Below are positions 35,995 to 45,567 of a DNA stretch of 64,000 bases, one piece after another (the stretch's first letter is position 1; each line of letters starts with the position of its first letter). The notes below the pieces were generated by a model. The model was not told where the DNA came from. It made no database searches and saw only the letters and a list, made by a program, of their open reading frames with translations. The stretch is from Corynebacterium nuruki S6-4. Lineage in GTDB: Bacteria > Actinomycetota > Actinomycetes > Mycobacteriales > Mycobacteriaceae. The stretch lies in assembly GCF_007970465.1 (NCBI RefSeq), contig NZ_CP042429.1, positions 2,356,001 through 2,420,000 of the forward strand, written 5' to 3'. Position numbers and translations under genes: made by a program.

Positions 35995-37623
35995 ATGAGC
36001 CGGAAGACCACCGGAACCCCCGACAACCCCGTCTTCGGCGACGAGGCGGCCCTCGCCGACCGCTACGCCCCCGGGACCGGCCGCTCGGTCGCGGAGAAGC
36101 TCGCGGACCTCAACGCCCGGCTGGAGGAGGCGCAGGACCCCGGCAGCGAGCGGGCGCGGGCCAAACGCGACGCCGCCGGCCACACCACCCCGCGCCAGCG
36201 CATCGACGAACTGCTCGACGAGGGCACGTTCACCGAGATCGGTGCGCTGGGCCGCACCCCGGGTGACCCGTCGGCGCCGTACGGCGACGGTGTGGTCACC
36301 GGCTACGGCAAGGTCAACGGCCGGCCGGTCGCCGTCTACGCCCACGACAAGACCGTCTACGGCGGTTCGGTGGGCGAGACGTTCGGCAACAAGGTGTGCG
36401 AGGTCATGGACATGGCCACCCGCATCGGCTGCCCGGTCATCGGCATCAACGATTCCGGCGGCGCGCGGATCCAGGACGCGGTGATGAGCCTGGCGATGTA
36501 TTCGGAGATCTCGCGGCGTCAGCTGCCGCTGTCGGGGCAGTCGCCGCAGATCTCGATCCTGCTGGGCAACTGTGCCGGCGGAGCGGTCTACGCCCCGGCC
36601 ACGACCGACTTCATCATCGGCGTGGAGGAGCAGACGACCATGTTCGTCACCGGCCCGGCGATCATCGAGTCCGTCACCGGCGAGAAGGTCGACATGCAGG
36701 AGCTCGGCGGCGCCCGCGCACAGGCCGCCAACGGCAACCTCAGCTACGTCGCCTCCGACGAGGACGACGCCTTCGAGTACGCCAAGGACCTGCTCGACCA
36801 CCTGCCCTCCAGCGCGTTCGAGCCCACCCCGGCGTTCTACTTCCCCTCCGATGAGCCGGAGGACCGGGATTCGGAGCTCGTCGACATCGTGCCGGACGAC
36901 CCGAACGTCGGCTACGACATGATCGAGGTCCTCGGCCGGCTCTTCGACGACGAGCAGTTCCTCGAGGTGCAGGGCGACTACGGGCAGAACATCATCACCG
37001 GCTTCGCCCGGATCGACGGCCGGTCGGTCGGCGTGGTGGCCAACCAGCCGATGGTCCTCGCCGGCTGCATCGACGCGGACGCCGCGGACAAGGCAACCCG
37101 GTTCATCCGCATCTGCGACGCCTACAACGTGCCGCTCGTCTTCGTCGTGGACACGCCCGGCTACCTGCCCGGCACCGACCAGGAGAAGGTCGGGCTGATC
37201 CACCGTGGGGCGTCGCTGGGCTTCGCGATGGTGGAATCCACCGTGCCGAAGATGACGGTCATCATCCGCAAGGCCTTCGGTGGTGCGTACGCCGTGATGG
37301 GGTCGAAGAACCTCGGCGCGGACATCAACCTGGCGTGGCCGACCGCGCAGATCGCCGTGATGGGTGCCGAGGGTGCCGCGGTGATGATGCAGGGCCGGCA
37401 GCTCGCGGCGATGCCGGAGGAGCAGCGGCCGGCGGCGAAGAAGATGTTCATGGACTTCTACAACGCCAACATGACCAGCCCCTACGTCGCCGCGGAGCGC
37501 GGCTACATTGACGCGATCGTGGACCCGGCGGAGACCCGGGTGAAGCTGCGCCGGGCGCTGCGCCTGCTGCGCGACAAGCACGTGCCGGAGCAGCCGAAGA
37601 AGCACACGATCATGCCGATGTAG
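35995..37623 (+). CDS. accD4: Acyl-CoA carboxylase beta subunit AccD4
   Basis: A 542-residue carboxyltransferase that produces the carboxylated extender acyl-CoA used by Pks13. GINDSGGARIQDAV and the oxyanion region LLGNCAGGAVYAPATTD belong to the N-terminal crotonase domain; FVVDTPGYLPGTDQE and the KAFGGAYAVMGSKNLGAD block form the C-terminal one. GGAGG at 35979-35983 favours ATG 35995; GTG 35986 is also in frame. It lies 19 nt after pks13, so fadD32-pks13-accD4 form one operon. A strong hairpin follows. Confidence 0.96.
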   Translation: MSRKTTGTPDNPVFGDEAALADRYAPGTGRSVAEKLADLNARLEEAQDPGSERARAKRDAAGHTTPRQRIDELLDEGTFTEIGALGRTPGDPSAPYGDGVVTGYGKVNGRPVAVYAHDKTVYGGSVGETFGNKVCEVMDMATRIGCPVIGINDSGGARIQDAVMSLAMYSEISRRQLPLSGQSPQISILLGNCAGGAVYAPATTDFIIGVEEQTTMFVTGPAIIESVTGEKVDMQELGGARAQAANGNLSYVASDEDDAFEYAKDLLDHLPSSAFEPTPAFYFPSDEPEDRDSELVDIVPDDPNVGYDMIEVLGRLFDDEQFLEVQGDYGQNIITGFARIDGRSVGVVANQPMVLAGCIDADAADKATRFIRICDAYNVPLVFVVDTPGYLPGTDQEKVGLIHRGASLGFAMVESTVPKMTVIIRKAFGGAYAVMGSKNLGADINLAWPTAQIAVMGAEGAAVMMQGRQLAAMPEEQRPAAKKMFMDFYNANMTSPYVAAERGYIDAIVDPAETRVKLRRALRLLRDKHVPEQPKKHTIMPM

Positions 37624-37724
37624 GTGTTGGTGGGGCCGGGTGCGCTGTCTGTGCTGGCTGGCTTGCGCTGCCTGCGCTGTCCGCATCTCGACGCGGCACT
37701 GTGGCGGAGCCAGCGGCTGTGGCC

Positions 37725-37793
37725 CGTGAAAAACCGGTCCGATTCGGGGACGCCGGTGCACTCGGACTCCCCGAATCGGACCGGCTTTTCACG
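37725..37793. terminator. 26-bp inverted repeat after accD4
   Basis: The arm 37725-37750 (CGTGAAAAACCGGTCCGATT...) pairs with 37768-37793 with a single mismatch, around a 17-nt loop. It is 100 nt after the accD4 stop. A run of T (CTTTTCAC) lies in the right arm, so it can end transcription of the mycolate operon. The end of the arm is shared with the repeat at 25598-25622. Confidence 0.7.
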
Positions 37794-37929
37794 TCATGCC
37801 GTGCCGGGGGTTTACCTGTGGGTCCGGACTGCGCCTGGAAGCTCCGGCGTCTCCGGCGAAGTGGCCCGGGAGGACGGTGTATCCGGCGAAGTAGTGCGCG
37901 GCCTGCGCTTCACTTCTCCTAGTTTCCCT

Positions 37930-38050
37930 TAAAGTTTCCATCGGGTAAGTTTGTCCCCGATGGCTTCCGATCAAGGCTGTCCATCACCCATGAGGTGACC
38001 TTTCAGTAGGTGAGGCGCCCCGCCTGTGCAGGTGGGGCGCCTTTCTCGTC
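37930..38050 (+). ncRNA. Candidate structured small RNA
   Basis: Inside a 553-nt gene-free gap (37624-38176), three hairpins follow each other: CCATCGGG/CCCGATGG (37938-37963), TCACC/GGTGA (about 37985-38000) and the strong terminator at 38013-38042. No reading frame with a ribosome binding site accounts for the terminator. It could end an independent small RNA or a leader. I do not recognise a known RNA family (it does not show the C-rich loops of 6C RNA). Confidence 0.3.
38013..38042 (+). terminator. Intrinsic terminator
   Basis: AGGCGCCCC pairs with GGGGCGCCT and the stem continues with a G-U pair and CCT/AGG to a GTGC loop, 13 bp in all, followed by TTCTCGTC (TTTCTCG including the stem-end T). 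It is 135 nt ahead of the small peptide gene at 38177. Confidence 0.8.
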
Positions 38051-38176
38051 CTGTCGGTAGGGGTGGTACCAGGGGGGAAGCAGTTGTGCTAACTGACATT
38101 AAGTTTTCAGGATTGGTAGTGTTCCACAGCGAGGCACGAACCTGTGCCACATCAACTTTCCTGAAAGGAATCTCCA

Positions 38177-38284
38177 ATGATCGACTCCATCTCCACCTTC
38201 CTGTCCTCCGTCGTCGAGCTGCTGCAGACCGGCATCAACGGCCTCGTCGACGCCATCGCCCAGGTCTTCAACGGCGAGAAGTAG
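38177..38284 (+). CDS. Small acidic amphipathic peptide A (35 aa)
   Basis: A 35-residue peptide beginning MIDSISTFLSSVVELLQTG and ending AQVFNGEK. The leader CCTGAAAGGAATCTCCA contains a strong ribosome binding site. The pattern of hydrophobic residues (I, F, L, V, L, L, I, L, V, I, V, F every 3-4 positions) predicts one amphipathic helix with acidic polar face; there is no signal peptide. Three paralogues (32 aa) lie on the opposite strand at 52402, 52702 and 53215. Size and character resemble corynebacterial PorA/PorH-type outer-membrane peptides or phenol-soluble modulins, but I see no specific sequence match. A terminator follows. Confidence 0.8.
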   Translation: MIDSISTFLSSVVELLQTGINGLVDAIAQVFNGEK

Positions 38285-38335
38285 TCATCACCGACTACCG
38301 GAGCTCGACGGCCCGCGTGACCGTCTGAGACTCCC

Positions 38336-38405
38336 GCACTGTCCCGGACAGTGCTCCTCCAGACCCCTGTCGCCCCATCCGGCAGCAGGGGTCTGTTGTG
38401 TCTGT
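38336..38405 (+). terminator. Double hairpin terminator of peptide gene A
   Basis: GCACTGTCC/GGACAGTGC (38336-38354) is followed by CAGACCCCTG (38360-38369) pairing with CAGGGGTCTG (38386-38395), then TTGTGTCTGT. It separates the peptide gene from cas3. Confidence 0.75.
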
Positions 38406-38449
38406 GAGGGGTGCCCCTGCCCCGCCCGGGGGAGTGGAGGAGCGATGGC

Positions 38450-41257
38450 ATGGAGGAACGCGATCCGTTGTGCTTTCCTGCATGCATGGAAAATAATGCT
38501 CAGGACGGTCTGAGCCTTGACGTCTTCTGGGCGAAGTTCGGGAACGGGGAGAACGGGGCGCTCTCCCTGCGTCAGCATCTGACCGATGTCAGTGGTGTGA
38601 TCGTCCCGGTCTCCCGGGTTCTTCTGTCGGAGTCCCGGCGGACGGAGCTGGGGGAGCGGTGTGGCGCCACCGATCTCGATACGGTCCTCAGATTTGCGGG
38701 CTGGGCACATGACGTCGGCAAGGCGTCCCCGTTCTTCCAGGCGAAAGTGCCGTCGCTCCACGAGCATGTCCTGCAGCACGGCTACTCCGCGATGACGGTC
38801 AGCAATACGGACATGCGGGCATTGCCGCATTCACTGATCAGCGCATACACGGTGCAGGAGTGGCTGAAGACCCGGTGTACACGGCGTCCTGCGCTTAGTG
38901 CGCTGAACGGCTGGTTCGAGGTTCTCGGCGGTCATCACGGCATCTTCCCGCCGGTGTGGCAGAAGCCCGACGGACTCGTTTCGGAGATCAGCGAGCACCC
39001 TGAGTGGCTGGATGCCCGGCTGCGCCTGCTGGACGCCGGGGCAGAGCATCTCGGAATTACGGCAGCGGACATCGACGGACTCGGGCGCCTCACCTGGTCA
39101 GTCCCGGAACAGGCCGTGGTCACCGGCCTGCTCATCGCCGCCGACTGGGTCGGATCGAACGAGAACAACTTTCCCTATGACTGTGATGCGACCACCGACC
39201 AGGAACAACGTGCCGCCGACGGGCGTGCGGCGATGGACCTGGGGGGACGGTGGATCCCCTCTCCGGTTGATCCGGCAGGTTTCGCCGCCCGGTTCGGACT
39301 GCCCACCGGTGCAGTCATGCGGCCGGTCCAACGTGCCGTCGTGGAGACCGCCCGGAGTATCGACGGGCCGGGTCTGATCCTGGTTGAGGACGCCACCGGC
39401 GGCGGAAAGACCGAGGCCGCGCTCATGGCGGCCGATGTCTGGGCGGACCGCCTCGGGCTCGACGGCATCTACTTCGGTCAGCCCACCCGGGTCACCTCGG
39501 ACGCGATGTTCTCCCGCGTCATGACCTGGTTGAAAGGCGAAGTATCGGGCGGCGAGGTCTCGACCGTTCTCGCCCACGGCAAAGCCGAGTTCAACGACGA
39601 CTACCGGTCCCTGTTCTGGAACTCCGCCCCGGCCAACGTGTACGACACCGGGAACGTGGACGTCGACCGCGGCCCCTCCCCGGAAGCCAACGCCTGGTTC
39701 CGCGGGCGTAAGACCGGCATGCTTGCCTCGGTCGTTGTCGGAACCATCGATCAGCTGCTGTTCGCAGCCCTGCGTTCCCGACATGTCGTGCTGCGTCACC
39801 TCGGCCTGGTCGGCAAAGTCGTCATCCTCGACGAGGTTCACGCCGCCGACGACTTCATGTCGGTCTATCTCGTCCGGATCCTCGAGTGGCTCGGCATGTA
39901 CGGCGTACCGGTGATCGCTCTCTCTGCGACTCTTCCGCCGGAGCGAAAGTCCGCACTGCTCTCCGCCTACGCCCGTGGGGCGACCGATTACGGGACCGAG
40001 GAGGTCGAGCTCGAGGAGACCGACGATTACCCGCGTATCACCTGGACCGACGGTGCGGCGTCCGGAACGGTCACCCCGGATCCCGGTGACCGGTCCCGGA
40101 GTACACACGTCGAGTTCCTGCCGGGTGATCTCGAGGAGACCGCGGCGGCCATCATCGATGCTGCTGAGACGGGCGGCTGTATCGCCGCCATCTGCAACAC
40201 AGTGACCCGTGCCCAACGCCTGTTCGAGCTGCTCGACGGCCGGGTCGAGGGCCTGACTCTGCTGCACTCCCGCTTCCTTGCCGACCATCGGGCCTCGTTG
40301 GAGACCGAGCTGGTCGACGTCCTGGGCAGAAACGGTGAGGGGGCCCGTGGCCGTGGCCGTGTGGTGGTCTCGACCCAGATCATCGAGCAGGGACTCGATC
40401 TGGACTTCGACCTCATGTACAGCGATATCGCCCCGGTCGACCTGCTGATCCAGCGGATGGGCAGGCTCCACCGGCATGATTTCGCGCCGGGTGTCCGGCC
40501 GGCGGATAAAGCAGAAGCCCGCTTCGTGATCACCGGGTGCAACGAATTCGACAGCACGACGGCTCCCGAGTTTCCCCGCGGGATCGAGGCGGTCTACCGC
40601 CGGTCGCGACTGCTCCGGGCCGTCTGGACACTGCGCGGGCATCTGGGTACGCACGGCGGAACGGTCGAATCCCCGAAGGACGTGGCGGCCCTGGTGTCGG
40701 CCGCCTACGACGAAGCGATGGACCATCCCGCGGCATGGGAAACGGTGTGGCAGGACGCCGAGGCCGGGGAACGGAAGTACCGGACCCGCCAGCAGGAAGA
40801 GGCCGGCAGATTCTGTCTTCCCGATCCGGAGAGTGGCAGTCTCAGTGACTGGACCACGGTGGTGACCTCGGATACCGAGGTCAGGGGGCTGGCGCAGGTC
40901 CGTGACGCCGATGAGAGTGTGGAGGTGATCGTCGTGCAGCGTCGCGGTGACACGATCTACGCTCTGCCGCACGTCCGGGAACTGGCGGGAAAGCCGCTCG
41001 ACGGAATGTTGGAGCTGGACCCCGGGGATGCGAGGCGACTGGCCCAGTGTTCGGTGCGGCTCCCTGCCTGGGTGGCTGCATCTGAGGCGCAGCTTCTGGA
41101 GCTGGAAAAGGACGGACAGGAATCCTGGCAGGCCTCGCCGTGGCTGAAAGGGGTACTCCCGCTCGTCTTGGATGAGTCGTTCCAGCGACGGCTCGGAGAC
41201 TGGCACATCACGTACGAACGGCAGCGTGGGCTGCTCTGCGAGCGGGTGAAGCGGTGA
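38450..41257 (+). CDS. cas3: CRISPR-associated helicase/nuclease Cas3 (type I-E)
   Basis: 935 residues. Cas3 is recruited by Cascade and degrades target DNA. The N-terminal HD nuclease has GWAHDVGK (His87-Asp88), HGYSA and GGHHGIFPP. The SF2 helicase has Walker A EDATGGGKTEAAL (around residue 313), VILDEVHAAD (DEVH near 461-464), SATLPPERK, and motif VI QRMGRLHRHD. A C-terminal domain follows. The ATG at 38450 was chosen for GGAGGAG 7 nt upstream. It precedes the Cascade genes with a 184-nt gap that has its own promoter-like AT-rich stretch. Confidence 0.96.
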   Translation: MEERDPLCFPACMENNAQDGLSLDVFWAKFGNGENGALSLRQHLTDVSGVIVPVSRVLLSESRRTELGERCGATDLDTVLRFAGWAHDVGKASPFFQAKVPSLHEHVLQHGYSAMTVSNTDMRALPHSLISAYTVQEWLKTRCTRRPALSALNGWFEVLGGHHGIFPPVWQKPDGLVSEISEHPEWLDARLRLLDAGAEHLGITAADIDGLGRLTWSVPEQAVVTGLLIAADWVGSNENNFPYDCDATTDQEQRAADGRAAMDLGGRWIPSPVDPAGFAARFGLPTGAVMRPVQRAVVETARSIDGPGLILVEDATGGGKTEAALMAADVWADRLGLDGIYFGQPTRVTSDAMFSRVMTWLKGEVSGGEVSTVLAHGKAEFNDDYRSLFWNSAPANVYDTGNVDVDRGPSPEANAWFRGRKTGMLASVVVGTIDQLLFAALRSRHVVLRHLGLVGKVVILDEVHAADDFMSVYLVRILEWLGMYGVPVIALSATLPPERKSALLSAYARGATDYGTEEVELEETDDYPRITWTDGAASGTVTPDPGDRSRSTHVEFLPGDLEETAAAIIDAAETGGCIAAICNTVTRAQRLFELLDGRVEGLTLLHSRFLADHRASLETELVDVLGRNGEGARGRGRVVVSTQIIEQGLDLDFDLMYSDIAPVDLLIQRMGRLHRHDFAPGVRPADKAEARFVITGCNEFDSTTAPEFPRGIEAVYRRSRLLRAVWTLRGHLGTHGGTVESPKDVAALVSAAYDEAMDHPAAWETVWQDAEAGERKYRTRQQEEAGRFCLPDPESGSLSDWTTVVTSDTEVRGLAQVRDADESVEVIVVQRRGDTIYALPHVRELAGKPLDGMLELDPGDARRLAQCSVRLPAWVAASEAQLLELEKDGQESWQASPWLKGVLPLVLDESFQRRLGDWHITYERQRGLLCERVKR

Positions 41258-41441
41258 CAGGGACAGCAGTGTCGCGCTACCGGCGTTCGAACGTCTGATG
41301 GGTGGTGTCCGGCGGGCGTGCTATCACTGGCGACACCGTATGGGGGTAAAAACCTTCGGAATCGGTGAAGCTCGACTGCGGGCTATAGAATTAAAATTTC
41401 TTATGAAAATGCAAATCGATATAAAGAAAGGAGAGGTACTG
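41258..41441 (+). promoter_or_regulatory. AT-rich promoter region of the Cascade operon
   Basis: The 184 nt between cas3 and cas8e change abruptly to AT-rich at about 41383-41430, unlike anything else nearby. TATAGAAT (41384-41391) is a likely -10. AAGGAGAGG near 41429-41436 is the cas8e ribosome binding site. It indicates that cas8e-cas2 can be transcribed separately from cas3. Confidence 0.55.
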
Positions 41442-43091
41442 ATGGACAGTTATAACCTGCTGGATCGGTCCTGGATTCCGGTTGTCGACCACGAGGGGCA
41501 CGAGACCAGTGTCGGCATCCGGGAACTGCTCGCCCGGCCAGCAGATTTCCGTGGTCTGGCAGCCCCGCTCGGTACGGTGAGCTTCGCCATCATGCGCGTT
41601 CTGCTGGCGGTTCTGTACCGGTCATGGGACTCGAAGAAGTGGCGGCGGAGCGAGAGAGCCGTGGAGCACTGGCTGGAGAAGTGGGACCAGGAAAGTCTGC
41701 TGGACCCTGAGGTGGAGGACTACCTGTCGACCTGGGAGAACAGGTTCGACCTCCGGGACAAGGAACATCCGTTCTTCCAGGTCGCGGGACTGCATACGGC
41801 GAAGGGTGAGTGGAAGCCGCTGGAGATCATCTTCCCGGATGTCGGTGATGAGGGCGACCTCTTCTCGATGCGGGACAGGCTGGCATCGGTGGATGCCGCG
41901 GAAGCGGCCCAGGCAGTGGTCCACTGCATGGCCTTCGACTTCTCCGGGATCAAGCCTGGCGCTGACGGGGACAAACGGGTCAAAGGTGGAAAAGGCTATC
42001 CGATCGGCATCGGCTGGTGCGGATGGTTGGGTGGGACGGTCATCGAAGGGAAAAACCTCCGCGAAACCCTGCTGCTGAACTACATCCCCCTCCGTCCGGG
42101 TGCGGGCACCGAAGACCGCCCGCTCTGGGAGATGGAGGACATCGGGCCGGCAGCGAGGGACGGTCTCACCGCGCCGGGGCCTGTCGAACTGCTGACCTGG
42201 CCGCAGCGCAGGATTCTCCTGCACTGGGACGGCGACCGGGTCACTGGTGTACTGGTCACGAACGGTGACGCGGTCGACTACACCACCCAGAACAGTGTGG
42301 AGACCATGTCCCCGTGGCGGTTCAGCGAACCGCAGACGAAGAAAGCGAAGGCGATCCGGTACATGCCGCAGTCGCTGTCAGTGGGAAAGACCATGTGGCG
42401 TTCGCTCGGCGGGCTCTTCCCCAACAGTGCCCCGGAGATGACCGCGCTGAAACTGTCCGGAGAAAAACTCTCCCTGCCGAAGACCGAACCGGCGAAGAAC
42501 ATCGACTGGGTGAGCACTCTGATCGGACAGGGCGCGCTGGATTCCGACCGCGGGCTCCGGGTCCACATGGTCTCCATGGAGTACGGAGCACAGAATTCCA
42601 GCTTTGCCGGAGTAGCAGAGGATGCCTTGACCGTGCGGTCAGCGTTCCTCGACGCCGGCAGTGATGCCCTGCGCGCCGTCGCCCGTCAGGCGGTCCAGCG
42701 GGCGGATGACGTGGCCCGGTTGCTGTGGATCTTCGCGCGCAATACCGCGTTCGCCGTCAGCGGGAATGCGGATGAGGCAGATACCGAGGGAATCCAGGCC
42801 GCCTTCTACCAGCAGGTGGACCACCGGTTCCGGGGCTGGCTGCGGGAACTCGGTCCGGACAGCCGTCGTGATGATGTGTTGGCTGACTGGTCGGTGGTTC
42901 TGCGGACAACAGCTACCGGACTGGCGAAGGACCTGTTGTCCGCGCAGGGGCCGGATGTATGGGCCGGTCGGTGGGACGGCACCTACCGCATCACCGGGGC
43001 CGTCGCCGTTGAACGCCTACGACGCGGGCTGAGGGACTGCCTCGGTACGGATCCACGGTCCACAACCTCGGAGAACGGAGAGAGTAAATGA
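41442..43091 (+). CDS. cas8e: Cascade large subunit Cas8e (Cse1/CasA)
   Basis: 549 residues. In type I-E Cascade this subunit recognises the PAM and recruits Cas3. It begins MDSYNLLDRSWIPVVD, the standard Cse1 start, followed by VGIRELLARPADFRGLA and RFDLRDKEHPFFQVAGL, which is conserved in the family. GAEDR..LWE and the middle loop WCGWLGGTVIEG are also typical. The C-terminal part is the four-helix bundle. ATG 41442 is preferred because of the ribosome binding site; ATG 41403 would add 13 residues. The stop overlaps cse2 by 4 nt. Confidence 0.95.
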   Translation: MDSYNLLDRSWIPVVDHEGHETSVGIRELLARPADFRGLAAPLGTVSFAIMRVLLAVLYRSWDSKKWRRSERAVEHWLEKWDQESLLDPEVEDYLSTWENRFDLRDKEHPFFQVAGLHTAKGEWKPLEIIFPDVGDEGDLFSMRDRLASVDAAEAAQAVVHCMAFDFSGIKPGADGDKRVKGGKGYPIGIGWCGWLGGTVIEGKNLRETLLLNYIPLRPGAGTEDRPLWEMEDIGPAARDGLTAPGPVELLTWPQRRILLHWDGDRVTGVLVTNGDAVDYTTQNSVETMSPWRFSEPQTKKAKAIRYMPQSLSVGKTMWRSLGGLFPNSAPEMTALKLSGEKLSLPKTEPAKNIDWVSTLIGQGALDSDRGLRVHMVSMEYGAQNSSFAGVAEDALTVRSAFLDAGSDALRAVARQAVQRADDVARLLWIFARNTAFAVSGNADEADTEGIQAAFYQQVDHRFRGWLRELGPDSRRDDVLADWSVVLRTTATGLAKDLLSAQGPDVWAGRWDGTYRITGAVAVERLRRGLRDCLGTDPRSTTSENGESK

Positions 43092-43732
43092 CCGGTACAA
43101 CTCGGCCAGGAAAAGCGGGACAACTGGCGTGCTTCGTCGTCGGAAAGATTGAACGGCTGCAGGCGGGCCTTCTCGACCAGCAGAGTTCTGCGGCGAGAGC
43201 GACAGCGGCCCGGTTGCGTCGTGCACTGGGGAAACCGGCCGGTTCGGTTCCCGAAGTCTGGGAAGTCACGCTCGGCGGGTTCCCGGAAGATCTCGTCGGT
43301 AAGACCGATGAGCCCAGCGCTGCAGAGGAGGCGGCGCACACGGCGCTGTGCCTCTATGCGCTGCACCAGCAGTCCCAGGTGAAAAGGATGCACTGTAGCG
43401 GCTGGGGTCTCGGCCGTGCACTACGCGAGCTGCACCACGAACTCGGCGGCGAGGACCTGGAGAGCGGTCCGCTGATCCGCCGGTTCAATGCACTGAGCAC
43501 CGCGGATTCTGTTGATGAGATGCTGTGGCACCTCCGCAGTCTGGTGACCCAGCTACGGGGTAAGGCGATCCCCCTCGACTACGGGCGGTTGGCCCGTGAC
43601 TTCTACCGCTTCTCCCGTCCGGACTTCAGGGACAGCGTCCGACTGTCCTGGGGGCGGGACTTCTACACCTACCGGCGTCCGGCAGATGCGGAGCCGGACC
43701 AGAACACAGCTGAAACCACTGTCGAACAGTAA
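43088..43732 (+). CDS. cse2: Cascade small subunit Cse2 (CasB/Cas11)
   Basis: A 214-residue all-helical subunit, present in two copies in Cascade and stabilising the R-loop. ATAARLRRALGKPAGSVPEVWEVTL and the C-terminal PLDYGRLARDFYRFSRPD...VRLSWGRDFY blocks fit Cse2. The Lys/Arg-rich surface helices are consistent with DNA binding. It overlaps cas8e (ATGA), and cas7e follows 9 nt later. Confidence 0.92.
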   Translation: MTGTTRPGKAGQLACFVVGKIERLQAGLLDQQSSAARATAARLRRALGKPAGSVPEVWEVTLGGFPEDLVGKTDEPSAAEEAAHTALCLYALHQQSQVKRMHCSGWGLGRALRELHHELGGEDLESGPLIRRFNALSTADSVDEMLWHLRSLVTQLRGKAIPLDYGRLARDFYRFSRPDFRDSVRLSWGRDFYTYRRPADAEPDQNTAETTVEQ

Positions 43733-43741
43733 GGAAAAACG

Positions 43742-44851
43742 ATGACCACCTACATTGACCTGCACATTCTCCAGCTTGTGCCGCCGTCGTGCATCAACCG
43801 CGACGATACCGGATCACCCAAGTCCGCCCGTTTCGGGGGAGTGGAGCGCCACCGAGTCTCCAGCCAGGCGTGGAAGCGCGCGGCACGACGGGACTTCGAG
43901 CAGTACCTGGACAGCGAGCAACTCGGCGAGCGGACGAAGTACGGGGCGCTGCGTGTCGCAGAACGGCTCCGTGACCTGCGCCCGGACATCACCGAGGAAG
44001 ATGCGCTGAAGTACGCTGGCGAGGTGCTGAAATCCGCCGACATCAGCATGGACAAGAAGAACAAGGAAGAGACGGCGTATCTGGTCTTCCTGTCCCGGCA
44101 GGAAATCCAGCGTTTTGCCGAGCTGGCTGCCAGCATCGCAGACGGTGGGGAGAAACTCTCCAAGAAGGACGCCCGCGCCGCTCTCGCCGGGACAACTGCT
44201 GTCGACATCGCCCTGTTCGGCCGCATGTTGGCAGACGCTCCCGAACTCAATGTCGACGCGGCCTGTCAGGTCGAGCACGCCCTGTCCGTGCATAAGGCGA
44301 CGAATGAATTCGACTACTTCACCGCTGTCGACGACAACGCCCCGGAAGACAATGCCGGTGCCGGCATGATCGGCACCGTCGAATTCGTGTCCTCCACGCT
44401 CTACCGCTATGCGACGATCAATGTCGACAAGCTGGTGGAAAACCTGGGTGACACGACGGCTGCCGCTCAGGCTACCGAGGCCTTCATCAAGGCGTTCAGT
44501 CTTTCCATGCCCACCGGCAAGCAGAACACCTTCGCCAACCGGACCCGCCCGGACTTCATTGCCGCAGAGGTACGGACCGACCAGCCGGTGACTCTCGTCA
44601 ACGCTTTTGAAAGCCCGGTCACGAACGACGGTTCCGCGCTGTCCTCGGCAGCGGTGGCTCTGGCCCGGTACGCGGTCAGCGGCGACGAGATGTTCGGCAC
44701 CGAGCCGGCGACCTCGCTGTACCTGGTCAACGAGCGGGCGGACAGTCCCGAACTGCAGGCCGCACTGGAAGGACGGTCGACCCGGACCTCCTTCACCGAC
44801 CTGGTCGCTGCTGTCGGTGAGGCAGTCCGCTCCGCCGACGTGAAGCAGTAG
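43742..44851 (+). CDS. cas7e: Cascade backbone subunit Cas7e (Cse4/CasC)
   Basis: 369 residues. Six copies form the crRNA-binding backbone. It begins TTYIDLHILQLVPPSCINRDDTGSPK when read in two pieces, then RFGGVERHRVSSQAWKRAARRDF, the classical Cas7e N-terminus. The C-terminal half has FVSSTLYRYATINVDKLVENLGD and PTGKQNTFANRTRPDF. AAGGAAAAACG gives the ribosome binding site. Confidence 0.96.
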   Translation: MTTYIDLHILQLVPPSCINRDDTGSPKSARFGGVERHRVSSQAWKRAARRDFEQYLDSEQLGERTKYGALRVAERLRDLRPDITEEDALKYAGEVLKSADISMDKKNKEETAYLVFLSRQEIQRFAELAASIADGGEKLSKKDARAALAGTTAVDIALFGRMLADAPELNVDAACQVEHALSVHKATNEFDYFTAVDDNAPEDNAGAGMIGTVEFVSSTLYRYATINVDKLVENLGDTTAAAQATEAFIKAFSLSMPTGKQNTFANRTRPDFIAAEVRTDQPVTLVNAFESPVTNDGSALSSAAVALARYAVSGDEMFGTEPATSLYLVNERADSPELQAALEGRSTRTSFTDLVAAVGEAVRSADVKQ

Positions 44852-45565
<714 letters not shown>

Positions 45566-45567
45566 CC

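Noticed and set aside
37624..38176. tRNA gene or known riboswitch in the large gap
   Set aside because: No cloverleaf with a T-loop GGTTCGA-type motif and CCA-compatible stem; no conserved riboswitch core that I recognise.
38177..38284. Direct identification of the small peptides as PorA or PorH
   Set aside because: Length and acidity agree, but I find no sequence match to the C. glutamicum porins as I know them and no groEL-linked porH-porA operon, so the assignment stays a hypothesis.
41258..41441. Possible CRISPR-regulated toxin-antitoxin RNA pair (CreTA-like) between cas3 and cas8e
   Set aside because: Only the first five bases of the repeat (GTGCT at about 41318) recur and there is no second repeat-like stem. 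The AT-rich part is explained as promoter.
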